Shown: piece after piece, positions 11,653-21,890 of the stretch
Layout of the letters: each line of letters starts with the position of its first letter
How positions within the stretch are numbered: the stretch's first letter is position 1
Origin: Undibacterium sp. KW1
Lineage (GTDB): Bacteria > Pseudomonadota > Gammaproteobacteria > Burkholderiales > Burkholderiaceae_D
Length of the DNA stretch: 64,000 nucleotides
Direction of reading: 5' to 3'
Assembly (NCBI RefSeq): GCF_009937955.1
Contig: NZ_AP018439.1
Span: 3,348,001 to 3,412,000, forward strand
Notes under the pieces: model-generated
Told to the model about the DNA's origin: nothing
The model's input: the letters and a program-made list of their open reading frames with translations, nothing else
Database searches by the model: none
Made by a program: the position numbers and the translations under genes

Positions 11653-12906
11653 TTATCTGTCAATCTCACCAAACACAATATCCTGAGTACCGATGATCGT
11701 TACCGCATCAGCAATCATGTGACCTTTTGCCATTTCATCCAAACCCTGCAAATGCGCGAAACCTGGCGCACGGATTTTCAGACGATAAGGCTTGTTAGCA
11801 CCATCGGACATCAAGTAAATACCAAACTCGCCTTTTGGATGCTCAACTGCGGCATAAGCTTCGCCAGCAGGAACATGGAAACCTTCGGTGAACAGTTTGA
11901 AGTGATGGATGAGTTCTTCCATATTCGACTTCATGTTCACGCGATGTGGTGGCGCAACCTTGTGGTTATCAGTAATTACCGGGCCCTGGTTATTTCTCAG
12001 CCACTCTACGCATTGTTTGATGATGCGGTTGGACTGGCGCATTTCTTCCACGCGCACCAGATAGCGGTCATAACTGTCACCATTGACACCAACTGGAATA
12101 TCAAAATCCAGCAAGTCATAGACTTCATACGGTTGCTTCTTGCGTAAATCCCATTCGATACCGGAACCACGCAACATAGGACCACTAAAACCCATGGCCA
12201 TGGCGCGCTCAGGCGACACTACGCCAATACCAACCAGACGCTGTTTCCAGATACGGTTATCGGTCAACAGTGTTTCGTATTCATCGACATATTTTGGGAA
12301 ACGGTTAGTGAAGTCTTCAATGAAATCCAGCAGGGAACCCTGACGGTTTTCATTCAGCAACTTCATCGCTTTTTCATTCTTCAAGGCCGATACAGTGAAT
12401 TGCGGCATTTGGTCCGGCAAATCACGATACACACCACCTGGGCGATAGTAAGCAGCATGCAAGCGTGCGCCTGAGACTGCTTCATAGCAATCCATCAGAT
12501 CTTCACGTTCACGGAAGGCGTACAGGAAAACCGCCATCGCACCCACGTCCAGCGCATGCGCACCTATCCACAGCAAGTGGTTCAGCAGACGCGTGATTTC
12601 GTCAAACATGACGCGGATATACTGCGCACGCAAAGGCACTTCCAGACCCAGCATCTTTTCTATGGCCATGACATAGGCATGTTCATTGGCCATCATGGAC
12701 ACATAGTCCAGGCGATCCATGTAAGGCACGGATTGCAGGAAAGTTTTTTGCTCAGCCAGTTTTTCAGTCGCACGATGCAGGAGACCAATGTGCGGATCAG
12801 CACGCTGTATCACTTCACCGTCAAGCTCCAGTACCAGGCGCAACACACCGTGCGCAGCAGGATGCTGAGGACCAAAGTTCAGGGTGTAATTCTTAATCTC
12901 AGCCAT
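11653..12906 (-). CDS. nuoD: NADH-quinone oxidoreductase subunit D (49 kDa)
   Basis: Subunit at the quinone-reduction site, related to hydrogenase large subunits but without the metal-binding cysteines. 417 residues. The N-terminal signature [19 protein letters not shown] and the segment [14 protein letters not shown] are intact, as is [12 protein letters not shown]. Separate from nuoC, unlike the fused nuoCD of enterobacteria. Its ATG overlaps the nuoC stop. Confidence 0.97.
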   Translation of the reverse strand: MAEIKNYTLNFGPQHPAAHGVLRLVLELDGEVIQRADPHIGLLHRATEKLAEQKTFLQSVPYMDRLDYVSMMANEHAYVMAIEKMLGLEVPLRAQYIRVMFDEITRLLNHLLWIGAHALDVGAMAVFLYAFREREDLMDCYEAVSGARLHAAYYRPGGVYRDLPDQMPQFTVSALKNEKAMKLLNENRQGSLLDFIEDFTNRFPKYVDEYETLLTDNRIWKQRLVGIGVVSPERAMAMGFSGPMLRGSGIEWDLRKKQPYEVYDLLDFDIPVGVNGDSYDRYLVRVEEMRQSNRIIKQCVEWLRNNQGPVITDNHKVAPPHRVNMKSNMEELIHHFKLFTEGFHVPAGEAYAAVEHPKGEFGIYLMSDGANKPYRLKIRAPGFAHLQGLDEMAKGHMIADAVTIIGTQDIVFGEIDR

Positions 12907-13502
12907 TATTTCATCCCGTAATTTTCTTCACGAATCACACGCGGCACATTTTCGCGCGGCTCTATCGTGACAGGCTGGTAAACAACGCGCTTTTGATCTG
13001 CGTCATAGCGCATTTCAACATAGCCGGAAACTGGAAAATCTTTACGGAATGGATGACCGATGAAACCATAGTCGGTCAATATACGGCGCAAATCATTGTG
13101 ACCATCAAACAGAATACCAAACAGGTCAAACGCTTCGCGTTCATACCAGTTAGCCGCATTCCAGATATCGATCAGCGAAGGCACGACCGGCATTTCATCA
13201 TCCGCTGCAAACACGCGCACACGCAAACGCCAGTTATGTTTGATCGACAGCAAGTGTGAAACTACAGCATAACGTGCACCTTCCCACAAACCATCGCCAT
13301 AAGCAGAATAATCGACACCACAAAGGTCGATCAATTCTTCAAAACTGGTTTCTGCATGGTCACGCAAAGTGCGCATCACATCCAGATAAGCAGTTGCAGA
13401 AACCACGATGGTGATTTCACCCAGCGCATTCTTCAAGTCCAGAATACGCTCACCCAAGACATTTTTTACTGCCGCCTCAAGGTTTTCCAGTTTGGTAGTC
13501 AT
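12906..13502 (-). CDS. nuoC: NADH-quinone oxidoreductase subunit C (30 kDa)
   Basis: Peripheral-arm subunit without cofactor that packs against NuoD. 198 residues. The family motif [19 protein letters not shown] followed by [21 protein letters not shown] is present at about residues 115-155. One-base overlap with nuoD, 29 bases after nuoB. Confidence 0.97.
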   Translation of the reverse strand: MTTKLENLEAAVKNVLGERILDLKNALGEITIVVSATAYLDVMRTLRDHAETSFEELIDLCGVDYSAYGDGLWEGARYAVVSHLLSIKHNWRLRVRVFAADDEMPVVPSLIDIWNAANWYEREAFDLFGILFDGHNDLRRILTDYGFIGHPFRKDFPVSGYVEMRYDADQKRVVYQPVTIEPRENVPRVIREENYGMK

Positions 13503-13531
13503 AATTTATTATTGCCCCAGCGATCGCGCGA

Positions 13532-14008
13532 TTAACGAGCAATGGTATTGGTACGTTTGATCTTGTTTTGCAACTGTATGATGCCGTACATCAGCGCCTC
13601 AGCGGTTGGCGGGCAACCTGGCACATAAATATCAACTGGCACAATGCGGTCACAACCGCGCACAACAGAATACGAATAATGGTAGTAACCACCACCATTG
13701 GCGCAAGACCCCATGGAAATCACCCAGCGTGGCTCGGCCATCTGGTCATATACCTTGCGCAGCGCAGGTGCCATCTTGTTACACAACGTACCAGCAACAA
13801 TCATGACATCAGACTGACGCGGAGATGGGCGAAACACCACCCCAAAACGATCCAGATCATAGCGCGACGCACCAGCATGCATCATCTCTACCGCACAGCA
13901 AGCCAGACCAAAAGTCATCGGCCACATGGAGCCGGTGCGCGTCCAGTTGATCAGCTTGTCGGCTGTTGTGGTAACAAAGTTTTCGTTAAATACACCTTCA
14001 ATTGCCAT
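13532..14008 (-). CDS. nuoB: NADH-quinone oxidoreductase subunit B ([4Fe-4S] N2)
   Basis: Carries the terminal cluster N2 that reduces quinone. 158 residues. The tandem cysteines (Cys37-Cys38 in [14 protein letters not shown]), the [17 protein letters not shown] cysteine and [11 protein letters not shown] supply the four ligands. Six bases follow the nuoA stop, so it is certainly co-transcribed with nuoA. Confidence 0.97.
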   Translation of the reverse strand: MAIEGVFNENFVTTTADKLINWTRTGSMWPMTFGLACCAVEMMHAGASRYDLDRFGVVFRPSPRQSDVMIVAGTLCNKMAPALRKVYDQMAEPRWVISMGSCANGGGYYHYSYSVVRGCDRIVPVDIYVPGCPPTAEALMYGIIQLQNKIKRTNTIAR

Positions 14009-14014
14009 AATCCA

Positions 14015-14374
14015 TCACTCCCAATCCAGAGCGCCTTTTTTCCAGATGTACCAAAATCCAACGCCAAACTCGAGCACGAAGCCAAGCATAATCAGAAAAC
14101 CTGCCCAACCCAGGTCACGCATTGCCACACCCCAAGGGAAGAAGAATGCTGTTTCCAGATCAAACAAAATAAACAGAATCGCGACCAGGTAATAACGCAC
14201 ATCAAACTTCATGCGCGCATCCTCAAATGCCTCAAAACCGCATTCGTAAGCAGAATTTTTTTGTGAGTCTGGTTTGTATGGAGCAAGAACACGCCCCAGA
14301 ATTTGCGGCACCACGCCAACGGCGATACCAACCAGAATAAAGAGAAGAACTGGGAAATAATTTTCGAGGTTCAC
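14015..14374 (-). CDS. nuoA: NADH-quinone oxidoreductase subunit A
   Basis: Three-helix membrane subunit of complex I; first gene of the nuo operon. 119 residues starting at a GTG (14374) with AGGTGG about eight bases upstream. Conserved [21 protein letters not shown] loop (residues about 45-63) and [12 protein letters not shown] are visible. tRNA-Leu lies about 115 bases upstream on the same strand and no clear promoter was found between, so nuo may be transcribed through from the tRNA promoter or from one I cannot recognise. Confidence 0.96.
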   Translation of the reverse strand: MNLENYFPVLLFILVGIAVGVVPQILGRVLAPYKPDSQKNSAYECGFEAFEDARMKFDVRYYLVAILFILFDLETAFFFPWGVAMRDLGWAGFLIMLGFVLEFGVGFWYIWKKGALDWE

Positions 14375-14488
14375 GTTAGGCCACCTGTAATTGAATGCCA
14401 GATTGAAGCGAGATGTTTCTCAAGATCACACAACAAGAGACATCCACTTCCTCGACTGGGCCAATAAAGAAAACTGACCCTATTTTTT

Positions 14489-14573
14489 TGGTGCCGACGA
14501 CGAGACTCGAACTCGTACAGCTTTCGCCACTACCCCCTCAAGATAGCGTGTCTACCAATTTCACCACGTCGGC
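14489..14573 (-). tRNA. tRNA-Leu (anticodon GAG)
   Basis: 85 nt including an encoded CCA end. The acceptor GCCGACG pairs with CGTCGGC, the anticodon stem CTATC/GGTAG encloses the loop TTGAGGG with anticodon GAG, and the variable arm is long as in tRNA-Leu. The T arm is GAGTTCGAGTCTC-like. A near-consensus promoter lies just upstream (14585-14613). Confidence 0.96.
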
Positions 14574-14584
14574 TTAAGCCCAGC

Positions 14585-14613
14585 ATTCTACTATGTATAG
14601 CCTCATTGTTCAA
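14585..14613 (-). promoter_or_regulatory. Sigma70-type promoter of tRNA-Leu
   Basis: On the minus strand TTGAAC (14613-14608), a 17-base spacer and TAGAAT (14590-14585). The expected start point, about 14578, is five bases before the mature tRNA 5' end. It may also feed the nuo operon, since no terminator is visible between the tRNA and nuoA. Confidence 0.7.
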
Positions 14614-14658
14614 CGCGCAATTGCAGCAATTCAAAGTTTTTTGCTGAGCAAAATCAAT

Positions 14659-15063
14659 TTATTTTGGAATCTGACCAGACTGAGCCGCAGAAGAGGCAGG
14701 CACAGATGCCGCAGATGCTGCACTTGCAGCAGGAGCCGATGCTGGCGCACTGACCGCAGCGGCATTAGTTGCTGGCTGAGATACGGTAGTAACACCCTCC
14801 ATCACACCACCGGAAGGCTTGCGTGCGCCAGTACTAAACACCGCCAGACCCAAAGTCGCCGCAAAAAATATCGCAGCAGCTATACCCGTTGCCTTGGACA
14901 AGAAATTCGAAGAACCCGTCGCACCAAACAAGCTACCAGAAGCGCCAGAGCCAAAAGAGGCACCCATATCAGCACCTTTACCGTGCTGCAATAAAACCAG
15001 ACCAATAATTGTCAAAGCAGACAGAATCTGAATAACGATGACCAACGTGTGTAAAGTTTGCAT
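14659..15063 (-). CDS. secG: Protein translocase subunit SecG
   Basis: Accessory inner-membrane subunit of the SecYEG channel. 134 residues: a first transmembrane segment (about 3-22), the LLQHGKGADMGASFGSG loop typical of SecG, a second transmembrane segment (about 54-73), then a long Ala/Ser/Pro-rich tail of some 50 residues, low-complexity and common in this order. Lies 41 bases downstream of tpiA on the same strand. Confidence 0.95.
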   Translation of the reverse strand: MQTLHTLVIVIQILSALTIIGLVLLQHGKGADMGASFGSGASGSLFGATGSSNFLSKATGIAAAIFFAATLGLAVFSTGARKPSGGVMEGVTTVSQPATNAAAVSAPASAPAASAASAASVPASSAAQSGQIPK

Positions 15064-15104
15064 TCAAAACATCCAAGTAAAAATTAAGTACTACAATAAA
15101 TCAA

Positions 15105-15848
15105 TTAACTGGCAGCGATGATCGCAAGAAAATCTTGCGACTTCAGTGCAGCCCCACCAATCAAACCACCATCAATATCGGGCATTGCCAATAACTCCCT
15201 GGCATTTTCCGGCTTCATGCTACCACCATACAAAATCTGTACTTTTTCTGCCGCACCCGCATCACGAACGGCCACTTGCTGACGCAGGAAATGATGCACT
15301 TCTTGCGCCATTTCAGGTGTTGCAGTTTTACCCGTACCTATAGCCCAGACGGGTTCATAGGCAATCACCAGGTCATTAAGGCTATTCAGCACATCCAGCA
15401 CCGCATTCAACTGCGCCGCTACAACCGCATTCGTCTGACCACTTTCGCGCTGCTCCAGGGTTTCGCCCACGCAAACTATAGGCAAGACACCATGCTTCAA
15501 TAATTGCTGAGCCTTGTGCGCTACCAGCTCATTTGTTTCAGCATGATAAGCACGGCGCTCAGAGTGCCCGACAATTGCATATTTACAAGCACAATCCTGC
15601 AACATGGAGGCGGAAATCTCACCTGTGTAAGCGCCATGCGCATGCACAGACACGTCTTGCGCACCCCAACTCACAGCAATACCACTCAATAATTCTGCAC
15701 ATTGTGCAAAATAAGGCGCAGGAACACAAACCAGCACATCACACTGCAAACTGGCAGGCAAACCCGCCTTGACTTCAGACAACAATGAACGGTTAGCAGC
15801 AAAACTACCATTCATTTTCCAGTTACCGGCTATTAAGGTGCGTCGCAT
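15105..15848 (-). CDS. tpiA: Triosephosphate isomerase
   Basis: Glycolytic enzyme interconverting dihydroxyacetone phosphate and glyceraldehyde 3-phosphate in the cytoplasm. 247 residues, the normal length. Active-site elements are present: Lys11 in GNWKMNG, the histidine in IVGHSERR, the glutamate in [14 protein letters not shown] (with phosphate-gripping loop 6), and [12 protein letters not shown] at 15848. First gene ahead of secG. Confidence 0.97.
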   Translation of the reverse strand: MRRTLIAGNWKMNGSFAANRSLLSEVKAGLPASLQCDVLVCVPAPYFAQCAELLSGIAVSWGAQDVSVHAHGAYTGEISASMLQDCACKYAIVGHSERRAYHAETNELVAHKAQQLLKHGVLPIVCVGETLEQRESGQTNAVVAAQLNAVLDVLNSLNDLVIAYEPVWAIGTGKTATPEMAQEVHHFLRQQVAVRDAGAAEKVQILYGGSMKPENARELLAMPDIDGGLIGGAALKSQDFLAIIAAS

Positions 15849-16036
15849 AGTGAGCCAAAATATAAATAACCGTCTATTGTAGCCTTCGCCGCAGACAGGG
15901 TCAAACCAGCAAGACCAGTTTTTACATTCCGAAGTTACTATAAAGACATAATTACATCAAATTTATGACCAACATAGCAATTTTGCAAGCATCAGCACAT
16001 CCAGACCAGGTTTAATCAAAAACAACAAGCGTCAAG

Positions 16037-17029
16037 CTAATCCAGCGTCAGCATGATTTTCCCTATATGCAAGCCCTCCTCCATCATTGCATGTGCCTGG
16101 GCAGCCTGCTCTAGAGGAAAAACCTGGTGTATTACGGGGACTATTTCTTTTGATACCAGCAGTGGCCAGACATGTTCTTGCAGCTCTGTCGATATTTTTG
16201 CCTTGAAGGCAACAGAGCGCGGGCGCAGTGTGGAACCCGTCACCGTCAAACGCCTGCGCAAGAGCTGACCCAGATCAAGCTCCGCCGAATTACCACCAAG
16301 CAGGGCAATAATCGCCAGCCTGCCATCATCGGCGAGGCAATTGATTTCTTTTGGCACATAGGAGCCTGCCACCATATCCAGAATGACATCGACCCCCTTA
16401 CCTGCTGTTAATTCCTTGACGACTTCGACAAAATTTTCAGTCTTGTAATTGATGCCGCGCTCCGCGCCCAGCTTTTCAGTCGCCCTGCACTTTTCATCAG
16501 AACCAGCAGTAGCAAAAACCCTGTGCCCCAATGCCCGGGCAATCTGGATTGCTGCGACACCTATACCTGAAGTACCTCCCTGCACCAGAAAACTTTCGCC
16601 AGGCGACAGATGCGCGCGCTGGAATACATTACTCCAGACAGTAAAATAGGTTTCTGGCAGCGAGGCCGCCTCTATCATGGACATGCCCGCTAGTGTCTTC
16701 AGGCACTGCCCCGCAGGTGCCACGCAATACTCCGCATAACCACCGCCCTGCACCAATGCGCAAACCTGGTCACCCAACTCAAAACCACTGCCTTGCACAT
16801 CACCACCGACTATTTCGCCGGCCACTTCCAGACCCGGCAAATCTGAAGCACCTGGCGGCACAGGGTAAAAACCAAGGCGCTGCAGGACATCAGGGCGATT
16901 CACGCCAGCTGCGGCAACCTTGATCAATAGCTCTCCCTTACCCGGCACTGGCACAGGCCTGCTGCAAATTTGCAAGACTTCAGGCTTGCCATATTGGGTA
17001 ATTTCAATTGCGCGCATTTCAGTTTTCAT
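16037..17029 (-). CDS. NAD(P)H quinone oxidoreductase, zinc-free MDR family (PIG3-like)
   Basis: Medium-chain dehydrogenase/reductase of the quinone oxidoreductase type, probably NADPH dependent and cytoplasmic. 330 residues. The GroES-like N-terminal domain contains AAGVNRPDVLQRLGFYPVPPG, typical of the TP53I3/PIG3-like group; the cofactor loop VQGGTSGIGVAAIQIA is near residues 149-164. No zinc-binding cysteine cluster is seen. Start ATG 17029 has AAAGG six bases upstream. Substrate not deducible. Confidence 0.88.
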   Translation of the reverse strand: MKTEMRAIEITQYGKPEVLQICSRPVPVPGKGELLIKVAAAGVNRPDVLQRLGFYPVPPGASDLPGLEVAGEIVGGDVQGSGFELGDQVCALVQGGGYAEYCVAPAGQCLKTLAGMSMIEAASLPETYFTVWSNVFQRAHLSPGESFLVQGGTSGIGVAAIQIARALGHRVFATAGSDEKCRATEKLGAERGINYKTENFVEVVKELTAGKGVDVILDMVAGSYVPKEINCLADDGRLAIIALLGGNSAELDLGQLLRRRLTVTGSTLRPRSVAFKAKISTELQEHVWPLLVSKEIVPVIHQVFPLEQAAQAHAMMEEGLHIGKIMLTLD

Positions 17030-17082
17030 CTTCAGCCTTTGTAGGGTTCCAGCGATACAGTGCGCAATTGTAAGCCAATAAA

Positions 17083-17109
17083 AAAACGCCCGTGCGAGAC
17101 GGGCGTTTT
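17083..17109. terminator. Bidirectional intrinsic terminator downstream of pnp
   Basis: Perfect 11-base-pair stem (aaaacgcccgt, loop gcgag, acgggcgtttt) with A-run on the left and T-run on the right, so it can act on either strand. It lies 59 bases after the pnp stop and 54 bases before the start of the quinone oxidoreductase gene. Confidence 0.85.
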
Positions 17110-17167
17110 CAACTCATTTGCAACTTATTTTTAATTCACTCAGCCCAAAGGCTGCGTGAATTTATTA

Positions 17168-19330
17168 CTACTGCTGTTGTTGCTGCTGTTGCTGCTGTTG
17201 CTGTTGTTGCGGCTGAGCTTGCGCTTCAGATTCAGAAGCTGCTGCTTTCATCGACAACTTGAAGCGACCACGGTCATCAGTTTCCAGCACTTTTACACGT
17301 ACTTGCTGACCTTCTTTGAGGTAGTCAGCAACTGCATTCACGCGCTCATTGGCGATTTGGCTGATGTGCAGCAAACCATCTTTACCTGGCATGATTTGCA
17401 CGATCGCACCGAAGTCCAGCAATTTCAATACTGTACCTTCGTAGATTTTACCAACTTCAACTTCTGCAGTCAGCTCTTCGATACGGCGCTTGGCTTCCTG
17501 ACCAGCGGCGGCATCAACAGAAGCGATAGTCACGACGCCCTCATCACTGATATCGATTTGGGTGCCAGTTTCTTCTGTCAGAGCACGGATCACTGCACCA
17601 CCCTTACCGATAACATCACGGATTTTTTCAGGGTTGATCTTGATCGTGATCAGGCGCGGAGCAAAGTCAGACAATTCAGATTTGCCAACAGGTACGGCTT
17701 CCTGCATTTTACCCAGGATATGGATACGGCCCTCTTTAGCCTGAGCCAAAGCGACTTGCATGATTTCTTTGGTGATACCCTGGATTTTGATGTCCATTTG
17801 CAAGGCAGTAATGCCCTCTGCAGTACCGGCTACTTTAAAGTCCATGTCACCGAGATGATCTTCATCACCCAGGATATCTGTCAGAACGGCAAACTTGTTA
17901 CCATCCTTGATCAGGCCCATGGCGATACCGGCAACGTGTGCTTTCATCGGCACGCCAGCATCCATCAAGGCCAGGCAGCCGCCACAGACAGAAGCCATGG
18001 AAGAAGAGCCATTGGATTCTGTAATTTCAGAAACCAGACGGACGGAGTAGCTGAAATCTTCTGGATCAGGCAAAGCTGCTTGCAATGCACGTTTAGCCAG
18101 ACGGCCATGGCCGATTTCACGACGTTTAGGCGTGCCAACACGGCCTGTTTCGCCAGTAGCGAACGGAGGCATGTTGTAATGCAGCATGAAGCGGTCAGAG
18201 TATTCACCCATCAGCGCATCAATTTTTTGCTCATCACGAGCAGTACCCAGAGTAGCAATCACCAGAGCCTGCGTTTCACCGCGCGTGAACAGGGCTGTAC
18301 CATGCGTACGTGGCAAAACGCCAGTGCGGATAGTGATAGGGCGCACAGTGCGTGTATCACGGCCATCGATACGTGGCTCGCCTTCCAGGATTTGGGAGCG
18401 AACGATTTTCGCTTCCAGATCAAACAGGATATTGCCGACTTCTGCTGAATCAGGAGCAGCTTCGCCTTTGGCAGCAGCTTGCTCAGCCAGTGCCGCAGCA
18501 ACTGCAGACGTTGCCGCCTTCAATTGCTCGGTACGAGCCTGCTTTTCTTTGGTTTGATATGCAGTGCGCAACAGAGGTTCTGCAACCGCTGTAACAGCAG
18601 CGATCAGTGGCTCATTTTTCGCAGCAGGCGCCCACTGAACTTCAGGCTTGCCACCGTCACGGACCAGTTCATGGATCGCATCGATCACAGCTTTCATTTG
18701 CGTGTGACCGTAAACAACCGCGCCCAGCATGATTTCTTCAGACAATTGCTGCGCTTCAGACTCAACCATCAACACGGCTTGCTCAGTACCGGCAACAACC
18801 AGGTCCAGCTTGGATTGTTTCAGTTGCGTTGCAGTTGGATTCAATACATATTGACCATCGATATAACCAACACGTGCTGCACCAACCGGGCCACTGAATG
18901 GGATGCCAGCAACGGAAATCGCTGCAGAAGCACCGATCATGGCTGCGATATCAGGATCGATTTCTGGATTGACAGACAAAACATGCACAATGACCTGAAC
19001 TTCGTTCAGATAGCCTTCTGGGAACAGAGGGCGAATTGGGCGATCGATCAAACGGGAAGTCAGTGTTTCTTTTTCTGATGGACGACCTTCACGCTTGAAG
19101 AAACCGCCAGGAATACGGCCGGCAGCGTAAGTTTTTTCCATGTAATCCACGGTCAGAGGAAAGAAATCCTGACCTGGTTTTGCATCTTTTTTTGCAACTA
19201 CGGTTGCCAGTACAACAGTATCTTCTATGGATACCATGACCGCGCCGGAAGCCTGGCGGGCGATTTCGCCGGTTTCCAGTGTTACCTGGTGTTGGCCGTA
19301 TTGGAAGGTTTTGGTAATTTTATTAAACAC
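17168..19330 (-). CDS. pnp: Polyribonucleotide nucleotidyltransferase (PNPase) with poly-Gln tail
   Basis: 3'-5' phosphorolytic exoribonuclease of the RNA degradosome. 720 residues: two RNase PH domains (about 1-220 and 310-530) linked by a helical domain, a KH domain with IGKGGAVI at about 565, and an S1 domain (about 620-695). Start is GTG at 19330 with AAAGGACA upstream; an ATG-start alternative is not evident. The extreme C-terminus is unusual: QP followed by 13 consecutive glutamines, then stops TAG-TAA-TAA in tandem. Downstream of rpsO as in many proteobacteria. Confidence 0.97.
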   Translation of the reverse strand: MFNKITKTFQYGQHQVTLETGEIARQASGAVMVSIEDTVVLATVVAKKDAKPGQDFFPLTVDYMEKTYAAGRIPGGFFKREGRPSEKETLTSRLIDRPIRPLFPEGYLNEVQVIVHVLSVNPEIDPDIAAMIGASAAISVAGIPFSGPVGAARVGYIDGQYVLNPTATQLKQSKLDLVVAGTEQAVLMVESEAQQLSEEIMLGAVVYGHTQMKAVIDAIHELVRDGGKPEVQWAPAAKNEPLIAAVTAVAEPLLRTAYQTKEKQARTEQLKAATSAVAAALAEQAAAKGEAAPDSAEVGNILFDLEAKIVRSQILEGEPRIDGRDTRTVRPITIRTGVLPRTHGTALFTRGETQALVIATLGTARDEQKIDALMGEYSDRFMLHYNMPPFATGETGRVGTPKRREIGHGRLAKRALQAALPDPEDFSYSVRLVSEITESNGSSSMASVCGGCLALMDAGVPMKAHVAGIAMGLIKDGNKFAVLTDILGDEDHLGDMDFKVAGTAEGITALQMDIKIQGITKEIMQVALAQAKEGRIHILGKMQEAVPVGKSELSDFAPRLITIKINPEKIRDVIGKGGAVIRALTEETGTQIDISDEGVVTIASVDAAAGQEAKRRIEELTAEVEVGKIYEGTVLKLLDFGAIVQIMPGKDGLLHISQIANERVNAVADYLKEGQQVRVKVLETDDRGRFKLSMKAAASESEAQAQPQQQQQQQQQQQQQ
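17171..17209 (-). repeat. CAG/CAA microsatellite encoding 13 Gln at the PNPase C-terminus
   Basis: Thirteen consecutive CAG or CAA codons directly before the stop. Interrupted CAG/CAA order reduces but does not remove slippage potential. On the opposite strand it reads as a poly-Leu run, which explains a long antisense open frame there. Confidence 0.95.
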
Positions 19331-19479
19331 AATGTGTCCTTTCTATTTTGCCGACAGATTTTCAGGCGCTGTCGTTCACCTCACCACGAGCAATCCGCCT
19401 GGATTGCTTTTTGCCTGTTTTTTAATATTTACATCAAAAACCGGGCTAAAACTGGGAAAAACTAAAACTCTAGATGGAC

Positions 19480-19515
19480 AAAAAGCCTGCGACAGTTAAC
19501 TGACGCAGGCTTTTT
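19480..19515 (-). terminator. Hairpin between rpsO and pnp (terminator or processing site)
   Basis: 12-base-pair stem (aaaaagcctgcg / cgcaggcttttt) around a 12-base loop, 32 bases after the rpsO stop and about 150 bases before pnp. The T-run follows on both strands. In enterobacteria the rpsO-pnp interval holds a partial terminator and an RNase III site; a similar role here is inference. Confidence 0.75.
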
Positions 19516-19546
19516 GCTACAAATCTTTTGCTAAATTCAGCAAGAA

Positions 19547-19816
19547 TTACTTACGCAAGCCGAGTTTTTCGATCAGTGAGCGATAGCGATTCAGGTCTTT
19601 ACCTTTCAGGTAAGACAACAGACTCTTACGACGGTTAACCATCATAATCAAACCACGACGTGAGTGGTGATCTTTAGAGTGAGCTTTGAAGTGACCATTC
19701 AGATCATTGATACGTGCAGTCAACAGAGCAACTTGCACTTCAGGAGAGCCTGTGTCGTTTTGACCACGGGCATTGTCCGCTACGATAGCGGCTTTTGCGT
19801 TTTTTTCGATAGACAT
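19547..19816 (-). CDS. rpsO: 30S ribosomal protein S15
   Basis: Small-subunit protein binding 16S rRNA. 89 residues with the typical [17 protein letters not shown] and [21 protein letters not shown] stretches. I choose ATG 19816 ([10 protein letters not shown]), preceded by AAGGAA seven bases upstream, over an in-frame codon 15 bases earlier. A promoter lies at 19920-19948. Followed by a hairpin and pnp. Confidence 0.97.
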   Translation of the reverse strand: MSIEKNAKAAIVADNARGQNDTGSPEVQVALLTARINDLNGHFKAHSKDHHSRRGLIMMVNRRKSLLSYLKGKDLNRYRSLIEKLGLRK

Positions 19817-19919
19817 GATTTTCCTTAACATGCGATAACAATAGTCGCCGCTTTAAAAAACAGCTATAAAACCATCATTATCGTGACATAACAATTCCGC
19901 CGAAATGACGGAACGCGTG

Positions 19920-19948
19920 ACTATAACACCGTTTTTAGCCAGAATCAA
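19920..19948 (-). promoter_or_regulatory. Sigma70-type promoter of rpsO(-pnp)
   Basis: Minus strand TTGATT (19948-19943), 17-base spacer, TATAGT (19925-19920). It starts immediately after the leuA stop and gives a leader of about 97 bases before rpsO, long enough for S15-type translational feedback, which is not demonstrated here. Confidence 0.65.
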
Positions 19949-19955
19949 ATTTGCT

Positions 19956-21494
19956 TTAAATCTGGGGGTTCAACTTCTCTGTCTTGGATTGCAATTTATT
20001 CAATGCCGACAAATAAGCTTTCGCTGAAGCAACAACAATATCAGGATCAGCCCCCACGCCATTGACAATGCGGCCAGCCTTGGACAGGCGCATGGTGACT
20101 TCACCCTGCGACTGGGTACCAGTAGTGATCGCATTCACAGAGAACAACAGCAGCTCTGCGCCACTCTGCACCTTGGAATCAATGGCATTGACGATAGCAT
20201 CGACCGGGCCATTGCCATTACCTTCGCAAGTGACTTCCTTACCATCTGAAGTAAATACAACTTTGGCGTAAGGCAGCTCACCCGTTTCTGAGCGCTGTGA
20301 CAAAGACACATAATGGAAGGCATCGTTGTTGTGCGCATGCTCTTCATCCGACACCAGGGCAAGAATATCTTCATCGAATATTTCCGACTTGCGGTCGGCG
20401 AGTTCCTTGAAGCGGGCAAAGGCAGCATTGACTTCAGTTTCCGACTCCAGCTCTATACCCAATTCTTCCAGGCGCTGCTTGAATGCATTACGACCAGATA
20501 ATTTACCCAACACCAGTTTATTCGCACTCCAGCCCACGTCTTCGGCACGCATGATCTCGTAAGTATCACGCGCCTTCAGGATACCGTCCTGATGGATGCC
20601 AGATGCATGGGCAAAGGCATTCGCGCCTACCACAGCCTTGTTAGGCTGTACGGCAAAACCAGTGATTTGCGACACCAGCTTGGATGCGGGCACGATCTGA
20701 CTAATGTCGATGCCCAGTTGCAAATCAAAGTAATCTTTGCGGGTACGCACTGCCATGACGATTTCTTCGAGTGCAGTATTGCCTGCACGCTCACCCAGGC
20801 CATTGATGGTGCATTCAATCTGGCGTGCGCCACCTATCATGACACCAGCCAGAGAATTGGCCACGGCCATGCCAAGGTCATTGTGGCAATGCACAGACCA
20901 GATCGCCTTGTCAGAATTGGGGATGCGTTCACGCAAAGATTTCAGCATATTGCCGTACAGTTCAGGCACGGCATAGCCGACCGTGTCTGCAAAGTTGATC
21001 GTGGTCGCACCTTCTTTGATAACCGCTTCCAGCACCCGGCACAAAAAATCCATATCTGAACGACTGCCATCTTCAGGACTGAACTCAACATCATCCGTAA
21101 AATTGCGGGCATAGCGCACGGCTTGTATGGCTTGCTCCAGTACCTGATCCGGCGTCATGCGCAACTTCTTTTCCATGTGCAGCGGAGACGTTGCGATGAA
21201 GGTATGAATACGCTTGCGTTGCGCCGCCTGCAAGGCTTCTGCTGCGCGGGCGATATCGCGGTCATTGGCGCGCGACAAAGAGCAGATCGTCGAGTCCTTG
21301 ATGATGGAAGCAATCGCCTTGATGGATTCAAAATCGCCAGGAGATGCTGCCGCAAAACCGGCTTCAATCACATCGACTTTCATTCTCTCCAGTTGCTTGG
21401 CAATACGGATTTTTTCATCCTTGGTCATGGATGCACCAGGGGATTGTTCGCCATCACGCAAAGTTGTGTCGAATATGATGAGTTTGTCGGCCAT
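19956..21494 (-). CDS. leuA: 2-isopropylmalate synthase
   Basis: First committed step of leucine synthesis: acetyl-CoA plus 2-oxoisovalerate to 2-isopropylmalate. 512 residues. The HMGL-like catalytic domain has [15 protein letters not shown] near the N-terminus and the metal-ligand motif [14 protein letters not shown] near residue 200; the C-terminal regulatory LeuA domain (about 370-500) should give leucine feedback inhibition. ATG 21494 has AGGAG upstream. It has its own promoter and a candidate leucine-rich leader peptide upstream, separating it from pssA. Confidence 0.97.
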   Translation of the reverse strand: MADKLIIFDTTLRDGEQSPGASMTKDEKIRIAKQLERMKVDVIEAGFAAASPGDFESIKAIASIIKDSTICSLSRANDRDIARAAEALQAAQRKRIHTFIATSPLHMEKKLRMTPDQVLEQAIQAVRYARNFTDDVEFSPEDGSRSDMDFLCRVLEAVIKEGATTINFADTVGYAVPELYGNMLKSLRERIPNSDKAIWSVHCHNDLGMAVANSLAGVMIGGARQIECTINGLGERAGNTALEEIVMAVRTRKDYFDLQLGIDISQIVPASKLVSQITGFAVQPNKAVVGANAFAHASGIHQDGILKARDTYEIMRAEDVGWSANKLVLGKLSGRNAFKQRLEELGIELESETEVNAAFARFKELADRKSEIFDEDILALVSDEEHAHNNDAFHYVSLSQRSETGELPYAKVVFTSDGKEVTCEGNGNGPVDAIVNAIDSKVQSGAELLLFSVNAITTGTQSQGEVTMRLSKAGRIVNGVGADPDIVVASAKAYLSALNKLQSKTEKLNPQI

Positions 21495-21627
21495 GTTATT
21501 GCTCCTGATATGAATTTAAGTCTGAAATGTTGTAGATGAAAAACTGCAAACTGAGAATATTCTTTGACCTGCCCTTGCAAGACGCACATGGGTGGCGAGA
21601 CTACTCGAATTGTGGGTATAGGGGGAT

Positions 21628-21726
21628 TTAGCGCGTGAACGCTAGTAGAGATGCCAGCAATAGCGATAGCAGACCAGACAGGCCTGCCATAGTGTTTTTT
21701 GCTATTGATGTAGATGCGGAGTTCAT
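21628..21726 (-). CDS. Candidate leucine attenuation leader peptide upstream of leuA
   Basis: A 32-codon frame, ATG 21726 to TAA 21628, 133 bases before leuA. From codon 13 (ATG, 21690) to the stop it encodes MAGLSGLLSLLLASLLAFTR: 8 leucines in 20 codons, four of them CTA, which seems little used in neighbouring genes. The promoter at 21734-21762 places the transcript start at or next to the first ATG, so translation would be leaderless or begin at codon 13. No strong ribosome site is seen at either. Position and leucine content fit a leader peptide; a classical GC-rich terminator between it and leuA was not found. Short hydrophobic chance frame is the alternative. Confidence 0.55.
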   Translation of the reverse strand: MNSASTSIAKNTMAGLSGLLSLLLASLLAFTR

Positions 21727-21733
21727 GCCAAAG

Positions 21734-21762
21734 ACTATAAGCTTAAAGGCAGAAAAGTGCAA
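21734..21762 (-). promoter_or_regulatory. Sigma70-type promoter of the leuA leader
   Basis: Minus strand TTGCAC (21762-21757), 17-base spacer, TATAGT (21739-21734). Predicted start near 21727, giving a leuA leader RNA of about 230 bases. Confidence 0.65.
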
Positions 21763-21804
21763 GAATTTATAGCAGGAAAATCCTGTTTTTATGAGGCAGA
21801 AAAG

Positions 21805-21843
21805 CAAAAAAGCCGCGATACATTTCCTGTATTGCGACTTTTC
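21805..21843 (-). terminator. Intrinsic terminator of pssA
   Basis: Imperfect hairpin 48 bases after the pssA stop: minus strand aaaagtcgcaataca / tgtatcgcggctttttt with a short loop and T-run, two mismatches in the stem. It isolates pssA from the leuA promoter. Confidence 0.7.
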
Positions 21844-21890
21844 TTGAAAAACACCGAATTTAATCTGGCAGCGCGAGTTTTGATACCGGC

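Noticed and set aside
17156..18448. 430-codon plus-strand frame opposite pnp starting with poly-Leu
   Set aside because: It is the antisense reading of the poly-Gln tail and conserved pnp codons; the composition (many Phe, His, Gln, Cys) is typical of a shadow frame and pnp is certain.
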